Below are positions 1-11,189 of a stretch of 64,000 nucleotides of DNA, piece by piece. The position numbers and the translations under genes were made by a program. The DNA comes from Parelaphostrongylus tenuis (taxonomy: Eukaryota; Nematoda; Chromadorea; Rhabditida; Metastrongylidae): the NCBI GenBank assembly GCA_019055375.1, contig JAHQIW010001437.1, forward strand, positions 1 through 64,000. The letters run 5' to 3'. Numbering within the stretch: position 1 is the stretch's first letter; every line of letters begins with the position of its first letter. Below the pieces are notes generated by a model, which searched no databases, was not told the origin of the DNA, and saw nothing but the letters and a program-made list of their open reading frames with translations.

Positions 1-1732
1 TGATGATATAATGTTTCTGTAGTGCGCTGTAGCAATCGAAAAAAATTCCCTTTCAGCTTTGGCGCCCATTATCGTACCGCGCGCAGCGATTCTCAAATTA
101 GCGTCGAAGAGGCGTAATTTTCGCTGTTTTTTTAAAATTTCCTCTTTCCGTAGAACTTTACGGGCCTTATATATTAGCATTCTATTGAAGAAATGTTGTT
201 CTAGCGTATTATGCGCTTAGGCTTTACTTTCAGTCTGTGTCGCCCCGTCTTCTTTTCTCTCTATTTGCCTTCTCGAAAACAAACTTAGCTGGAATCAACT
301 GGGCTTATGCTGCTGAGTAACTACCGAAATTCTGTTACCCCTTTGGGGCGAAATGTTCTCCATGGAATGCATGAATGTATCCCGAGATTTTTACACGAAT
401 AGGAAATGTCCATCAAAGTTTCGTCAGTCATTCGACGCCATCATAAGCATTATAAGCGACGATTTCAACGATGTGATTGTTTTCTTAAAAGGCCTTTTTG
501 ATGCATCGTAGAAGCATAGAAAATTATACTTCACACTCGTTTTTCCTTATTTGCTCGCTAGGTGCTCTATGAAAGATTTTATTTGATTTTTTAGTAGTTA
601 CTCGATAGCCTACCTGAAGGCTTCTTAAGAATGGAGAAAAAAGAAAACCCTAAACAAAACACAAAAGATGGGCCTAACGGTCAAAACTGCGTTCCTTCTA
701 GTGCAGCGATGTGTCATATCAAAAAGTGGGGATTTGTCCGACAACATATTTTTTTCTGCCATAATCACGCCTAAAGAAGAAGAGCTTTATTTTCTAAAAG
801 ACCTTCCCAGTGTGCTGCAACAGGGAAAAAATTAAGTTCTATGCAAGCGAATTTTTTGCAGTGCAGAGTTTGCCTCATGGACTACCAATAATCACTCAAT
901 AGCATAAATCTTGGCCATTAAAACACTGTGCTAATTGTATGAAAAGATCCTTTGACTAGACGGCGACAAGGAAAATAAGATTGAGTTTTGCGCTCGGCAC
1001 GCATATCGCGCAGCACGATTCACATGGGGCGCGCGATTTCCATTATTACGTAGGGTTCTTTTCCGCTCTGAGAATAAATCTTGACAAAATATATGATACT
1101 CTCCAACATTTTTGAGCTTATCAGCATCCTAATCTGGTGTTTATAATACTTTTCTTCTTGAACAGAGCTAGAGCTGGATTCTTTTCCACGCTGGTCATTA
1201 TGTATATGGAGAGAGTGTCCGAAAAGAGACGAAAAATTGAGTTTATCTCACCATCAGAATGTTGTTTATCGCAACTCCGCAGGGCTTTGTTGCTAGTTTC
1301 CAACTTTTCGGTTCGCGACTGTAGTGATAATAACAGTGACCCATTTAGGACTCATAGTGCGGACGTTTAAGCTGAAGCCTCTCTGGTCGTATTACGAAAA
1401 CAGTGTCACGGGATCGAAATTTTCTGCGTAGACCTATAATGATCTGTAATGATCATTTGTGTATCATTGTCCTTGAGGTTATCAAATCGTTGGAGCTGAG
1501 TGCTGAGTCGTGACTAAAATACGGTTTATACAGTCATGAGTTGAAAGTACTCACACGCACGGAGCTTTGTAATCACCCATGCACGACTCGTCACCGAGGT
1601 AAAGCATCCAGCCCCATATTTAGTCACCCCCTTATGTATATGAATCCTCATGACCCTCAATTACGACAAATTCACTGGATGGCCTCCCCTCCCCCTCGGT
1701 GTAACCTTCTCGAGGCTTGTATGGTAAAGACT
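1..1732. other. intergenic, no gene recognised
   Basis: AT-rich DNA with only short, unconvincing open frames. It holds two copies of the dispersed core motif found across the window (592-612 and 884-914, both reading on the - strand). I see no domain, RNA gene or transposon terminus here. Confidence 0.5.
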
Positions 1733-1999
1733 TCAAGCTCCGTGTTCATGGCGTCGTGCTCTACGCTCAGTGACGGCGGTACTCGCGAATTTAGAAAGTG
1801 ATGACTCGGCACTGACGGCAATGCCTTCACGTCTCTCCGTTAGTCTTGTTGTGGCTCTTTTATATTCTTCTATTCTCTTGCCTGTTAAGACCGTTCTTCC
1901 GATTTCTTGACTCACAACACAATAATTTGTTATGATATCCAAGTCGGTATCACTAGTCAATCTCTTTTCGAAAGTCAACCTCGTCATGCGAGGCGACAA
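1733..1999 (-). CDS. unrecognised 88-codon open frame
   Basis: The frame reads on the - strand with a charged, Glu/Arg/Thr-rich composition that looks more protein-like than its neighbours. An internal methionine at about residue 4 could be the start. I recognise no domain, signal peptide or membrane segment. It could be a single exon, a remnant of a retroelement gag-like protein, or chance. No flanking splice sites were resolved. Confidence 0.15.
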   Translation of the reverse strand: MSPRMTRLTFEKRLTSDTDLDIITNYCVVSQEIGRTVLTGKRIEEYKRATTRLTERREGIAVSAESSLSKFASTAVTERRARRHEHGA

Positions 2000-3083
2000 C
2001 TTGCTGCTCCTAGATTATTGCTCCGTCATTTCTAGTGCGGGCTCACTGTTATGCAACTTTGTCATAGTGTAGCTCCACACGATTGATTATTATCATACGG
2101 AACTCATCGTCACTCTCAAACATCTTTTCTGACATCTTAAATCATTGTCACACGAGAAGGCGTTGTTTCCTATCACGTTATCGCCGTATAACATCGCGGT
2201 TATAATTGTGTGTATATATGTATAGGTTTGGTATTATTATTCTAATGCTTCTTTTTGTAAGTTCTTTGATATTTGGATATTTCTTGCTCGTTTTATGGGA
2301 TATCATCACACGTAATCCTGGATTATTCATTGCTGTCTATTGAGATAAATCAATAAATATTCTACGTGTGCGCACAAGAACAACTAAAGTAATAAGCCCC
2401 GCGTGTTATTCAAAAGTGAACAAATCAACAAAGCCACTATATTCTTGTTGCTCGATAAGTATTCTTGGAACAAAACGTGGTGGATGTTGGTAATGCACAT
2501 TTTCGTTGTTACAAACGCAATCTTTCCAACTTCACTTTAGAATACAGTTGATCCTGAACTTCATGCCAGTGCGCGAATTGATACTTTTTGTTCTTTTGAA
2601 TGAATTGAGCAGGTGAACAACATAGAGGCCCTTTCTAACAGTAATTTCACACTTTCCAGTGGGATTTTGCTTTTGATACAGTGTTTAGAGGTTTTTTGAC
2701 ACGTATTGTATCTCAGATTCCCCCAAAGATTTGTTGAAAACTGAATCTCTCTGATTTATCGATATTGTATTTTGTGTCCTTCATAGATTTTTGATTTCAT
2801 TCTGTTATTTTTCATATTATAACTGAAATTGTTGCAAATAAGTATATATCGTGCTTTTGTTCTTTTCAAAAGATTATTCTCCAAATACTTAACACAGTAA
2901 GGTTCCTTGTGTACGCACTCGTTGATTAGCACAAACAACTCATTTTCTTAATCCGTATTTCACATTTTAGAAATATTCTCTTCGGACAATTTGTAACAAT
3001 TCGTAACAATGACGCTCTCAACCCTGCACGAGTTAGAACTTTATTCTAAAACTTTTCTTCTCTTCACATGAAGCTTTCGTGGG
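2000..3083. other. intergenic, nothing recognised
   Basis: AT-rich sequence with no supported gene, RNA or repeat. Confidence 0.45.
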
Positions 3084-3241
3084 TTGGTGATCCCACTTTG
3101 GGATTCGATTCTTAATGTTTCGATGAGTTCTTCTTCGTCAACGCCTGCTGATGTTGCCATCATCTATACAAAGATTTCCAACGATCTTCATCTGCTGGTA
3201 AATAGTGAAACGGCAAAGGATATGTATAGATTGTCAACTCC

Positions 3242-3560
3242 ACAGCTTATGACACTTTTGATGAAGTGTTTGAGTTGCTTTGTCTTCAGGTGATCATGAT
3301 GTTATTTTATGCAGATCAGAGGGTTGGCGTTGGGGAGGTCTAGTTACAGGAAGTCTTGCCATTACTTTCATGTCTGAGCTGAAAGCTCCAGTGCTCAATC
3401 GTGGCCCATTGCTCTAGTGCCGATAAATAGATGACTGTCTTACAATCTGCTCTGCACAGAGGAGATGGTTGTATGGAACTGTTGAATAGGCAGTCAAAGT
3501 GTACTATGTTCTCAGGAAATGAATCTAAAGTTCAAATATACCTTTCTGGGAATGACTAAA
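3242..3560 (+). pseudogene. Penelope-like element relic 1, reverse transcriptase part
   Basis: Conceptual translation in shifting frames gives the central RT block of a Penelope-like element (PLE). A segment like LAITFMSELKAPVL comes first, followed by the catalytic box at about 3418-3438, which reads C-R-stop-I-D-D-C where an intact copy would have CRYIDDC. The two catalytic aspartates survive but a stop codon replaces the residue before the isoleucine. PLE RTs copy RNA at chromosome ends or nicks and normally run straight into a GIY-YIG endonuclease. Here that second half lies about 1.3 kb downstream (4866-5530), separated by the 345-bp tandem repeats and tRNA-like repeats. Frameshifts and stops show it is dead. 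The family call is from motif recognition only. Confidence 0.65.
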
Positions 3561-3609
3561 TAGTCAAATGATGTCGAAAGTCAAGCAATGAAAGCGTATT
3601 GGTGCACCC

Positions 3610-4355
3610 TTTACCTAAACACGGATCAGGTTTTGAATTGGAAACGCTAATACTTGGACCGAGAACAAGCAGGCAGGCTAGACCGTCGTCGAACCTTACT
3701 ATCTCTAATGATTGTTAGGCAGATGTTATGGAAAAACGAAACTGAAGAAAGAAATTTATTTCCAGAAAAGGGCTTTTTTGTGTTGATTCCTTTGTAAAGA
3801 ATGCATTATTTGTGATTTTTATAGAACGCTGTTTACCTGTGGGCCCCAGCGCGCAACAGTTGCGTTGTATCGTCTAGGTGTTAAAATCGACAAGTGGCAT
3901 CCGTGAAACAATCAGACGGCGCAGATTACCTCTGATGGTTAAGAGCATTGATGAATATACTTAAACGGAGGTCAGGTTGTACACTCGACAGCTAACACTT
4001 GGACCGAGAACACGAAGTTCGACAAGTCCTCCTCGAATCTCATTGTCTAGGATATTTGTTACATGGCCATAGTAGGGGAAGAGCAGATCAAAGATGAATA
4101 TAATTCCAGAACAAGGAATTTTTTTGTGGTGATTTCCTTGTAATGAGTGTGCTATTTGTGATTTTTTATAGAACGCTGTTGACATGTGGGCTTCAACCCT
4201 CAGCAGTTACGGCGCGCCATTTAGGTGTTAAAATCTATTAGCGGCCTCTAAAGGCCCATCAGACGTTGTAAGTCCTCTCTCAGTGAAACGCGTTAACGCC
4301 TTTGCCTTCACACAGATCAGGTTATACATTCAAAATGCTAATACTTGGAATAAAA
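3610..4355 (+). repeat. diverged tandem repeat, about 345-bp unit, 2+ copies
   Basis: Three starts of one unit can be aligned, each with a ..TCAGG.. block followed by GCTAA(T/C)ACTTGGA: about 3625, 3970 and 4316. The first two units are full length and share a downstream block (TTTGTGATTTTTATAGAACGCTGTT-like, split over 3810-3835 and 4155-4183) and GGTGTTAAAATC. The third is cut short by the tRNA-like repeats. Copies are clearly diverged, so the array is old. It sits between the RT and endonuclease halves of the PLE relic. Confidence 0.75.
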
Positions 4356-4398
4356 AATAAACATATTTTAAACAACTGTCAATGTGTGTGGAGTACTG

Positions 4399-4568
4399 TG
4401 CAAAACGAGCGTCGGTAGTGCAATGGTTAGCATACGCTCCTGGAAAGAGTGAGATCTGGGTTCGAATTCCGGCTGACGCAAACTTCTTTGCGCAGTACTC
4501 CACATATTGGGTATACTATAAGATCGTATCACTGCAAGTGGCAGTCAAAATAGAAAGAATTATGACTG
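4399..4568 (+). repeat. direct repeat unit 1 carrying a tRNA-like gene
   Basis: A 170-bp block repeated almost unchanged at 4689-4858 (start to start 290 bp). It contains the tRNA-like sequence 4409-4479, a tail ending in a copy of CAGTACTCCACATATTGGG, and a 3' block ending AAGAATTATGACTG. The two copies differ at only a handful of positions, so this duplication is much younger than the 345-bp array upstream. Confidence 0.85.
4409..4479 (+). tRNA. tRNA-like sequence, tRNA-Gly(UCC)-derived, probable pseudo-tRNA
   Basis: 71 nt fold as a class I tRNA: acceptor GCGTCGG/CTGACGC (one G-T pair), D arm, anticodon stem CGCTC/GAGTG with loop CTGGAAA, and T arm with loop TTCGAAT. The internal promoter is excellent: A box TAGTGCAATGG matches TRGYNNARNGG exactly and the B box is GGTTCGAATTC. 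The 5' half is very close to nematode tRNA-Gly(UCC) as I recall it, but the anticodon position reads GGA, which would be serine on a body lacking the long variable arm serine tRNAs need. It is therefore more likely a tRNA-derived repeat or pseudogene than a decoding tRNA. Confidence 0.5.
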
Positions 4569-4688
4569 ATTATCGATATCCGATGTCTGTCAACTCAAGT
4601 GGGTTCAGTGCCCATAGCGGCTGCCCCGCCAGACCGTCGACGGTTGGCTGTTGGCAGACAACGCGTTATGGCGTAAATAAGAGTTCTT

Positions 4689-4858
4689 TGCAAAACGAGC
4701 GTCCGTAGTGCAATGGTTAGCATACGCTCCCGGAAAGAGTGAGATCTGGGTTCGAATCCCGGCTGACGCAAACGTCTTTGCACAGTACTCCACATATTGG
4801 GTATACTATAAGATCATACCACTGCAAGTGGCAGTCAAAATAGAAAGAATTATGACTG
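4689..4858 (+). repeat. direct repeat unit 2 carrying a tRNA-like gene
   Basis: Near-identical partner of 4399-4568, beginning TGCAAAACGAGCGTC and ending AAGAATTATGACTG. 120 bp of unrelated sequence separate the two units. Confidence 0.85.
4699..4769 (+). tRNA. tRNA-like sequence, second copy
   Basis: Copy of 4409-4479 with better base pairing: the T arm is CTGGG/CCCGG with a perfect B box (GGTTCGAATCC), and the A box is TAGTGCAATGG. The acceptor is GCGTCCG/CTGACGC with one mismatch. The anticodon loop is CCGGAAA, so the universally conserved U33 is a C, which argues against a working tRNA. Pol III transcription is plausible because both boxes match consensus. Confidence 0.5.
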
Positions 4859-4865
4859 TCAGTGT

Positions 4866-5530
4866 GTGTATCGAAGAAGAGCGGAGAGTAGAATCCGTGA
4901 ATTGGCTCGCGAAACAGCCATTTATAATGGATATGAAATTGTAATCCCTCGGTTTAGGTTTAGAAAAAACAACATGCCTCCGAGCGAAAACTTGGATAAG
5001 AGGAAAATTCGGTTTATCCATCTGTTATTTTCAAATGAGATAAGTGCAGCTACAAAACGTTTGAAAAAAGCAGGTTTATAGCAACCGGTAGCTACTAATG
5101 ATGTACCACCGAATACCGCCAATAGTTTCGAAATCGTTTATATGACCGTCCCTGTATAATAAAAGATTGTGAAACATGCTCTAAAGGCAGAGGGTGGTTG
5201 TATAAGAGTAGACACAGTGTACCTAATCTATTGCAAAGTGTGCAACAATAAATATATTGAAAACGGGTAGGCCGCTCCTTGCTCGGATAGAAGAACATCT
5301 AGCTGAGAATGTTATAATAGACTACGCACCCCTCAGAAACACATAGAGAACAAAAGCATGACGAAGTAGACTATTACATAGAAGTCACCATCCTTGCGCA
5401 TGAGAATAAAACATCAGCGCGAAAGATTTTGGAAGCATTTTGGATCAGCACCACCAATCCAGCTATAAACCGAAGGGAAGAATGCCTCATTATTACTCGT
5501 GATGTGAGCCAGTATATTGTAAAGTGATCG
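4866..5530 (+). pseudogene. Penelope-like element relic 1, linker and GIY-YIG endonuclease part
   Basis: Reading in shifting frames gives the C-terminal half of a PLE protein. First comes the linker (4866-5081, with ELARETAIYNGYEIVIPRFR). Then comes a broken GIY-YIG core at about 5210-5290 (DTVYLIYCKVCNNKYIENG; the ET-G-R residues are reached only by changing frame). The C-terminal segment is at 5415-5520 (SARKILEAFWI then NRREECLIITRDVSQYI). The GIY-YIG domain nicks target DNA for insertion. Several stops and frameshifts make it non-functional. It pairs with the RT relic at 3242-3560. Confidence 0.7.
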
Positions 5531-6172
5531 TAATACAGCAACTGAGTTGCAGGAGACAGGAACGAATACGACAGACAATGTAATATTATAACAACCTAAG
5601 AAGTGCCCAAAGAGCCGTGAATCGCTCAAAGAAGCTGGAGTGTGGAGGACCCTTCTCAAATGTCGTTCAACTACCTCGCCTACTCTGATAACATTCAGAA
5701 GATCCGATGCCAAAATTGACAAAATTCGGGGGATTTGAGCGAAAATGGCAAAGAAGCTCCGTATTAGAGAGTGAGGCGTTTGAACGTTTCCAATAATAAG
5801 ATGAAGCTGCTCAGCTGCAAGATTGCTTTGGATCACTTTCTGGACAAAAAATGAAGTAACGGCTTCAAAGGCTCCTTGAATGATTTGTTCAACAGCTGGT
5901 GCTCGCTTGTCGAAGGTGCTTTTTGAGAATGAAATGATATTACGGGTGAACCACTCCGCATCAGCCAAAATCAACTTGATCTTTTAATGAGGGGACATTA
6001 GAAGCCCACAGTAGTGAAAAGCATGAGCCACAGACATGTCTAGCCTCTTAGTAATCTGGTCTGGCATTTGCGCCACCGTAAACACGCCGTAGATCCTCAT
6101 TAACGGAAGCTTCAAATCAGCGCTGTCAGTTATCAACAGCAAGTTCAACGGGACGTAAATACAGCCTAATCA
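5414..6172 (-). CDS. unidentified long open frame, possible exon or pseudogene
   Basis: On the - strand one frame stays open from about 6172 to 5414 apart from a single TAA at 5986-5984, about 250 codons in all. The sequence is rich in hydrophobic and aromatic residues. A possible splice acceptor (TTGATTAG) lies just before it at about 6173, and a GTAAGTAG donor lies at about 6299-6292 for an upstream exon. Its last 35 codons overlap the C-terminal coding end of the PLE relic on the opposite strand. I do not recognise the family. The opposite strand has many more stops over 5530-6170, so the - strand is the better coding candidate. It may be a decayed host gene or an unrecognised transposon protein. 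Confidence 0.3.
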
Positions 6173-6179
6173 AGGAATA

Positions 6180-9100
6180 GGTGCGTGATGAGGATCGAGC
6201 CCCGAATCATGCACATTAAGCACGAGGAGCACTTTTATGAGACTACATGCGTAAGACATGATGAGCAACAACGAGTTCTGTGAGTGAAGGCTACTTACTG
6301 AGGAAATCTGGCACCACTTTAGTACAACTTTATCAAAGTAGAGACGAGGGGACAAGATGAAGCAAAAAACAAGCATTGAGACCAGATGTTGGCCAGTATG
6401 AAGGGACACTTAAGACGATTAAGCTGCCATAAGGGGCGTGACTTTCAAGATTACATGCATAACTTTTGATAAACAGCCTGCTGGGAACGTAGCTGATGAT
6501 GGTGTCAGGAGACTCCAAGGTGCAGTGGAACTTCATACTTACCATGAGGGTGGAGAACCTAGAGACATGATGAGAGTCGACGTACAGACAATAATGAGAA
6601 TTGAATTAGAGACCAGGAGCATGAGAACAGATTACTGACCTGTGTATGGAGAGTATCTAGACACGTGACATTCTGGAGATGAGGTAAGATCACTGGAAGG
6701 GAACATCAGCAAACAAGAAGGTAACCTTAATAAAGTTGACGGCGCACAAAGATGTGTGTGTTATTGGGATGTCTTTGAAGAGTATAATTACTCTCAGACG
6801 GATAGGAGAGGTCTACTGAGATAAGTGAACAACGAAGATTATGCAGGAAGAAAAGAAATGGGTTTGGATGCTTCCTACCACTACAAATTAATCTGAAGAG
6901 AACAAAGTGCTAGCGGATGCGTCACCTCTCACAATAACCCGAGAGTTTTTTCGTCTGCTCTCTGTCTGGAAGCCGTTCGAAATGTCAGCTGCAAGCCAGA
7001 AGCTGCCCTTCCGCCGGTTCAAGTCGCTAGCCGTCGCTATGACTCATTGCCCAACCTTTTTATTTATCTTCAATATCTGACGATATTCGTCTGATTAAGC
7101 GTAGAAGAAAAAGAAAATAAGAATAGTCCAAGTCAACAATTGTTATTACCACAATGGACAACTATTGGGTCGAGATCCGACGAGTTTGACTGTCAAATGT
7201 CATTGCACTAAAGATCTGAAAACAGTCGTTAGCAGAAAACAATTGCTGGGCGGACCCAGTGTGCAGGGGTTTAGTCTTATTGGAGCGTGAAACAGTGCCG
7301 CCAAAGTGTTGAAGTAGTTCAAGGTACCAGCCACAGCCACAGCGCTCACGTAAGGTTGTCTCTTGCACTCAAGCTGTCAATTGCGCATTATTCTTTCCTC
7401 ATTCAAGGCTCTACTTCTCAGATCACCAACACTTGAGTTATTGATTGTTTATTAATCATCTCACTTACAGGAACATTCATCAATGTAGTTATTTGTTGTC
7501 GTTATGTTACGTCATTGTATATAAAGGTTTATTTCTTCGAGTTCGAGACTGTCCGATTTACGGCAAGACGGAGCCAAAGTCCCACGTTACAAAAATTACA
7601 AGGCCAGCAACCTCTAAACCAGTATATAGGGTTATTCCTGGAGGAAAAAGTCTCGATAACTCTTTTCACTATCATAGATGCTCTTGGGAAGAAATGACGG
7701 TGGAAACTTGTGCGAGTACCGTTGAAAACATCCGCTAGCAAATTAGCGAAAGTTTAGAGATCAAAGGAGGCATGTTTGGGGAATTGTAATAAGGCTTTCT
7801 GCTTATTTTTGTTATTATTGATCTAATATACGTTATAATTCCTTCAATTGAACGAATTCATTTGCTTATACACTATTTTCGATTTTGAAATGTCCAAAAA
7901 ATTACCAAAACTTTTTCAACGCCCTATATATGAGTACAGACAAATTTGTTTTGGGTTGGAACAGTTTCTTTCAAAAGAAAACTATATCTTCTCCCCGTTA
8001 ATTGATCAAGAGTGTTAATGCTATCGAACGACGTGGATAACATAAATAAACGGAAAAAATAGTGCTATGCAACAGCCGGAAACATGTATTCTCTACAAGG
8101 ATGCTGCTTTCTTGTGGCAACATCAAAATGCTTCAAAAAATTGGCGTTCTTTTACTAAAAATTTTCCTTTAGAGATTTATGTTGTGATAATCGTCATTCA
8201 AACACGATGAAGTCTCCTCGACACCTCAGTTTTACTTATTGAGGGAGGGACGGAATGCGCGTCAGTTCAGACTCTCATGAACGCGTTGCGGCAATCGGTG
8301 TGCCATATATGATGCAAGCGGAACCTAAAGGAACAGGCTTCTGCTTCAGAATTATTGGACTTCGCACCTTGAAATAACAGCTATTGCTATTGGGAAGGTA
8401 CTAGAAAAGGCACCTATTGGTGAAGTCCCTTTTCTAAGTAGTATTAATGATTCACGGAATTTGCTGTCTAGATTTTTTGCGATCAGAGGACTAAGTAGCT
8501 TAGTGATTAGTGATGGAAGGTGTAAAAGGCAATTTGATAAACAAGGCTCTGGTTTGCCTTTCTCTCCTAACGCTTTCTTGCAGAAAGTCAATAGAATGCC
8601 TGACAGTGGCTACGTTTGGCTAATTTCGAGTTTGCCACAAAGGATCGCTTCGATCAGCATTCTATTCTCTTACAAAAAAAGACAACTCCTGAAGCAGTAC
8701 CTGAAGCAACACGTGGAATGTTTGGGATATTTTCCGGAGGCTATACGAGAGGAAATGAGTTGAGTGCAAGAAGTGCTGGTATTTATACCATAAACTGTGA
8801 TAACAGGTGATGCGAGAAAAGGTAATTAAATAGATTTTGGTTACAGTCTATAGCACTCAAAAATATATATGTAGAACCTCACTCACCAAAAAAGTTGCTT
8901 TGCATAGTTTAACAATTGCCTATGCAACAAACCTTGTCACTAAATGATATGTTATCCAAAGACCGGACATGAAATAACAATGGACGCATCTTTTCTCATC
9001 TTTGTTGTACAAAACACGTATTTGTAGAAATCATTTTCCGATCATCCATTACTACGTGCACAGAAAAATGAGCAAGAAATGGAGTCTTTAAGCTTGACTG

Positions 9101-9400
9101 CTTCGACACCACGTCATCTTTTGAGATTTGGTTTGCAGGAAATAGGAAATTCAGTCAAAATTTGAGTTCATTGAAAAAAAGGTCTCAATTGTTCTGTCCC
9201 TCATTTCAGACAGAGTGAAACAGTTAGAAAAGGAATGTCAGGGGTACCGGTCTAGGTTTGGTAGCAGTACTTGTGATGCTACCGAACACTCCCAAATGCA
9301 TCTATAAAAGTTCATAAGCACTTGTAAGGCCCTCCATACGAAACAAGAAATTGCAACGGATAGACCCTCCGCGCCCGTGAAAGACATCTAGTCGACAAAT
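6180..9400. other. intergenic, no gene recognised
   Basis: Several 60-100-codon frames (for example 7445-7738 and 8461-8763 on +) have no recognisable domain and no convincing splice sites. Small exon-like pieces flanked by CAG and GTAAGT occur on the - strand between 6300 and 6720, upstream of the 5414-6172 frame, but I could not assemble them. Confidence 0.35.
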
Positions 9401-9409
9401 TTGATGCTA

Positions 9410-9850
9410 AATGAATATCCACGTTTCACGAAATGAACAGTACATCAATGGCTTACATACGTTACGGCGGTATCCCCGCTTCGTCGGGGCCGCACCCCAT
9501 GCTGAATTTATAGCCGCGATAAGGAGACGTTTTTGGTGATAGCACGTGATTGTTGTTATTACCATTTTCTCAGTCGATTTCTTTTGGCTAATAGTCAATA
9601 TGTAAACGTCACCTTCCATTCGACTGTTCTCAAATCTAGCTTCAACCTTCATTATAATCGGTGAGAATGTTTAGAACCTTATCGAGGTTGATAGGGTCGT
9701 CAAGCCCATACGTACGTTTCGGCTGTGTCACCCGCGTTATTACTGATCCACGAACCACAGTGAACTCTACTTCGAAGCAACGATGAGGAGACGTTATTCA
9801 TGGTTACTGCTCATGATACTGCATTATCACCAGTTTTTTCATTCAGTGGA
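9410..9850 (+). repeat. diverged direct repeat, about 250-bp unit
   Basis: Two related blocks, about 9445-9585 and 9705-9845, share CATACGT..., a G+C-rich stretch, AAGGAGACGTT/GAGGAGACGTT, and a tail ending CAgTTTTtTCA/CATTTTCTCAGTCG. The first contains a strong hairpin, CCCCGCTTCGTCGGGG (about 9475-9490). The family is unknown to me. Confidence 0.45.
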
Positions 9851-10149
9851 TCACGGCCGTTAGTAGAAAGACAGAAATCCATTTCATCGACTGTTTTGAA
9901 CTTCTTATACATTCAAGTCTATGAGATTATTCAAATATTTCCCAGCGCGATACCTCCGAAACGTATATAGGTTGTTGACGGACCAACCATGAGAAGGTTT
10001 TGAGCATTCTCACAAACTATCTTGTAACTAGACTTCACGTTCTCTTTTGCCATTAAAATGCTAGGTTGGGGAAAATGTTCCTTGACACCAGTGAAAAAAT
10101 CAAATTTCATGGAATGTTGCGATTTTCTAATTTATCAGTTAAAATTTTA

Positions 10150-11170
10150 TGATAGCGTATTTTGACTCTTTCATGGGATCTGTTATGGCACATTCATTCT
10201 TTCATGGGATGTTGACAGTACAACGCACGTGTATCGCCCCTTCAACCATGTCAGTTTCACGATGCCTTTCGGTTCAGTCAGTTTCGCGGGGAGATATAAG
10301 AGCCAACGACGAGCGCTTTGCACCCGCCGTCAAGTGACAAATCACCGAATGAGCAGTGTTGCACACTCAATCGCTCTTGGCTCGCAAGCTGAAATATTAT
10401 ACCATTTGTCTCGACTGTTTCTTTAGACGGCGCTCAATTCCAATATGTCTGTTAGTTAATTTTGAGCATTGTATGGGGTCTTCTATGCACTTGCACAGTG
10501 TTATGCACATGTTTCGGCCTTGCACAGCCTCGGCAGTAGCACAGTGCCTCTCGTCTTAGATAGACCTCTCTTGGGACAACAATCCCCTTACATGAGAAAG
10601 CGCAGACGCATTATTTATGCACTTCATCGAGTGAAAATATTACTGAATTGGCAATGTTGTACACTCAGTTGCTCTTGGTATCGTCAAATACGGTTCAAAA
10701 CCGTTCGTTTCAAGCTTTCCTTAGAGCGCACTCAAAATTCAATAAGTCTGATAGTTATTTTTGAGCCATGCATGTGGTCTGTTAAGGGCCACTCATACAG
10801 TGCTGTACACGTGTTTCGGCTTTGCACAAATTACATGCGTCCTGAAACATAACTATCAGGCATATTATTTTTTGAGTGTGGTCTAAGGAAACACTCGAAA
10901 CGAGAGAAATGATATATTTGACGATACCAGCCAAAAGCAATCAAGTGTACAGCGCTGCCCATTCAGTGATAAATTCACTTGATAGAGCGAGCAAATAGTA
11001 CGTCTGCACCTTTTCTCTATGAGAGGGTTGGGTTGCCCCAGACTGCGCAAGCCGAAACACGTGTGCAACACTGTATAAGTACCTGTAGTAGACTACATGG
11101 ATTGCTCAGAAATAGCTATCAGGCATACTGAAATTTTAAGTTTGCCTCATACAGTGTCGATTACTGTACA
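10150..11170. mobile_element. foldback (palindromic) non-autonomous element
   Basis: About 1 kb built from one repeated module in both orientations. A direct copy runs about 10430-10842 and an inverted copy about 10846-11140, so the region can fold into a long imperfect hairpin centred near 10843. Landmarks are TGTACACT(C/T)(A/G)(A/G)TTGCT(C/T)TTGG, GTGT(T/A)TCGGC and a block around CTCAAAATTCAATA. A further partial direct copy lies at 10150-10430. No transposase is encoded. Related modules occur at 16.3-19.45 kb and 59.97-60.47 kb. Confidence 0.7.
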
Positions 11171-11189
11171 CTTATGAGAATATCTCAGA

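Noticed and set aside
4382..4795. Frames of 62-108 codons on both strands that repeat the same peptide
   Set aside because: They are translations of the duplicated tRNA-like units; frames on both strands through a tRNA body are a common artefact.
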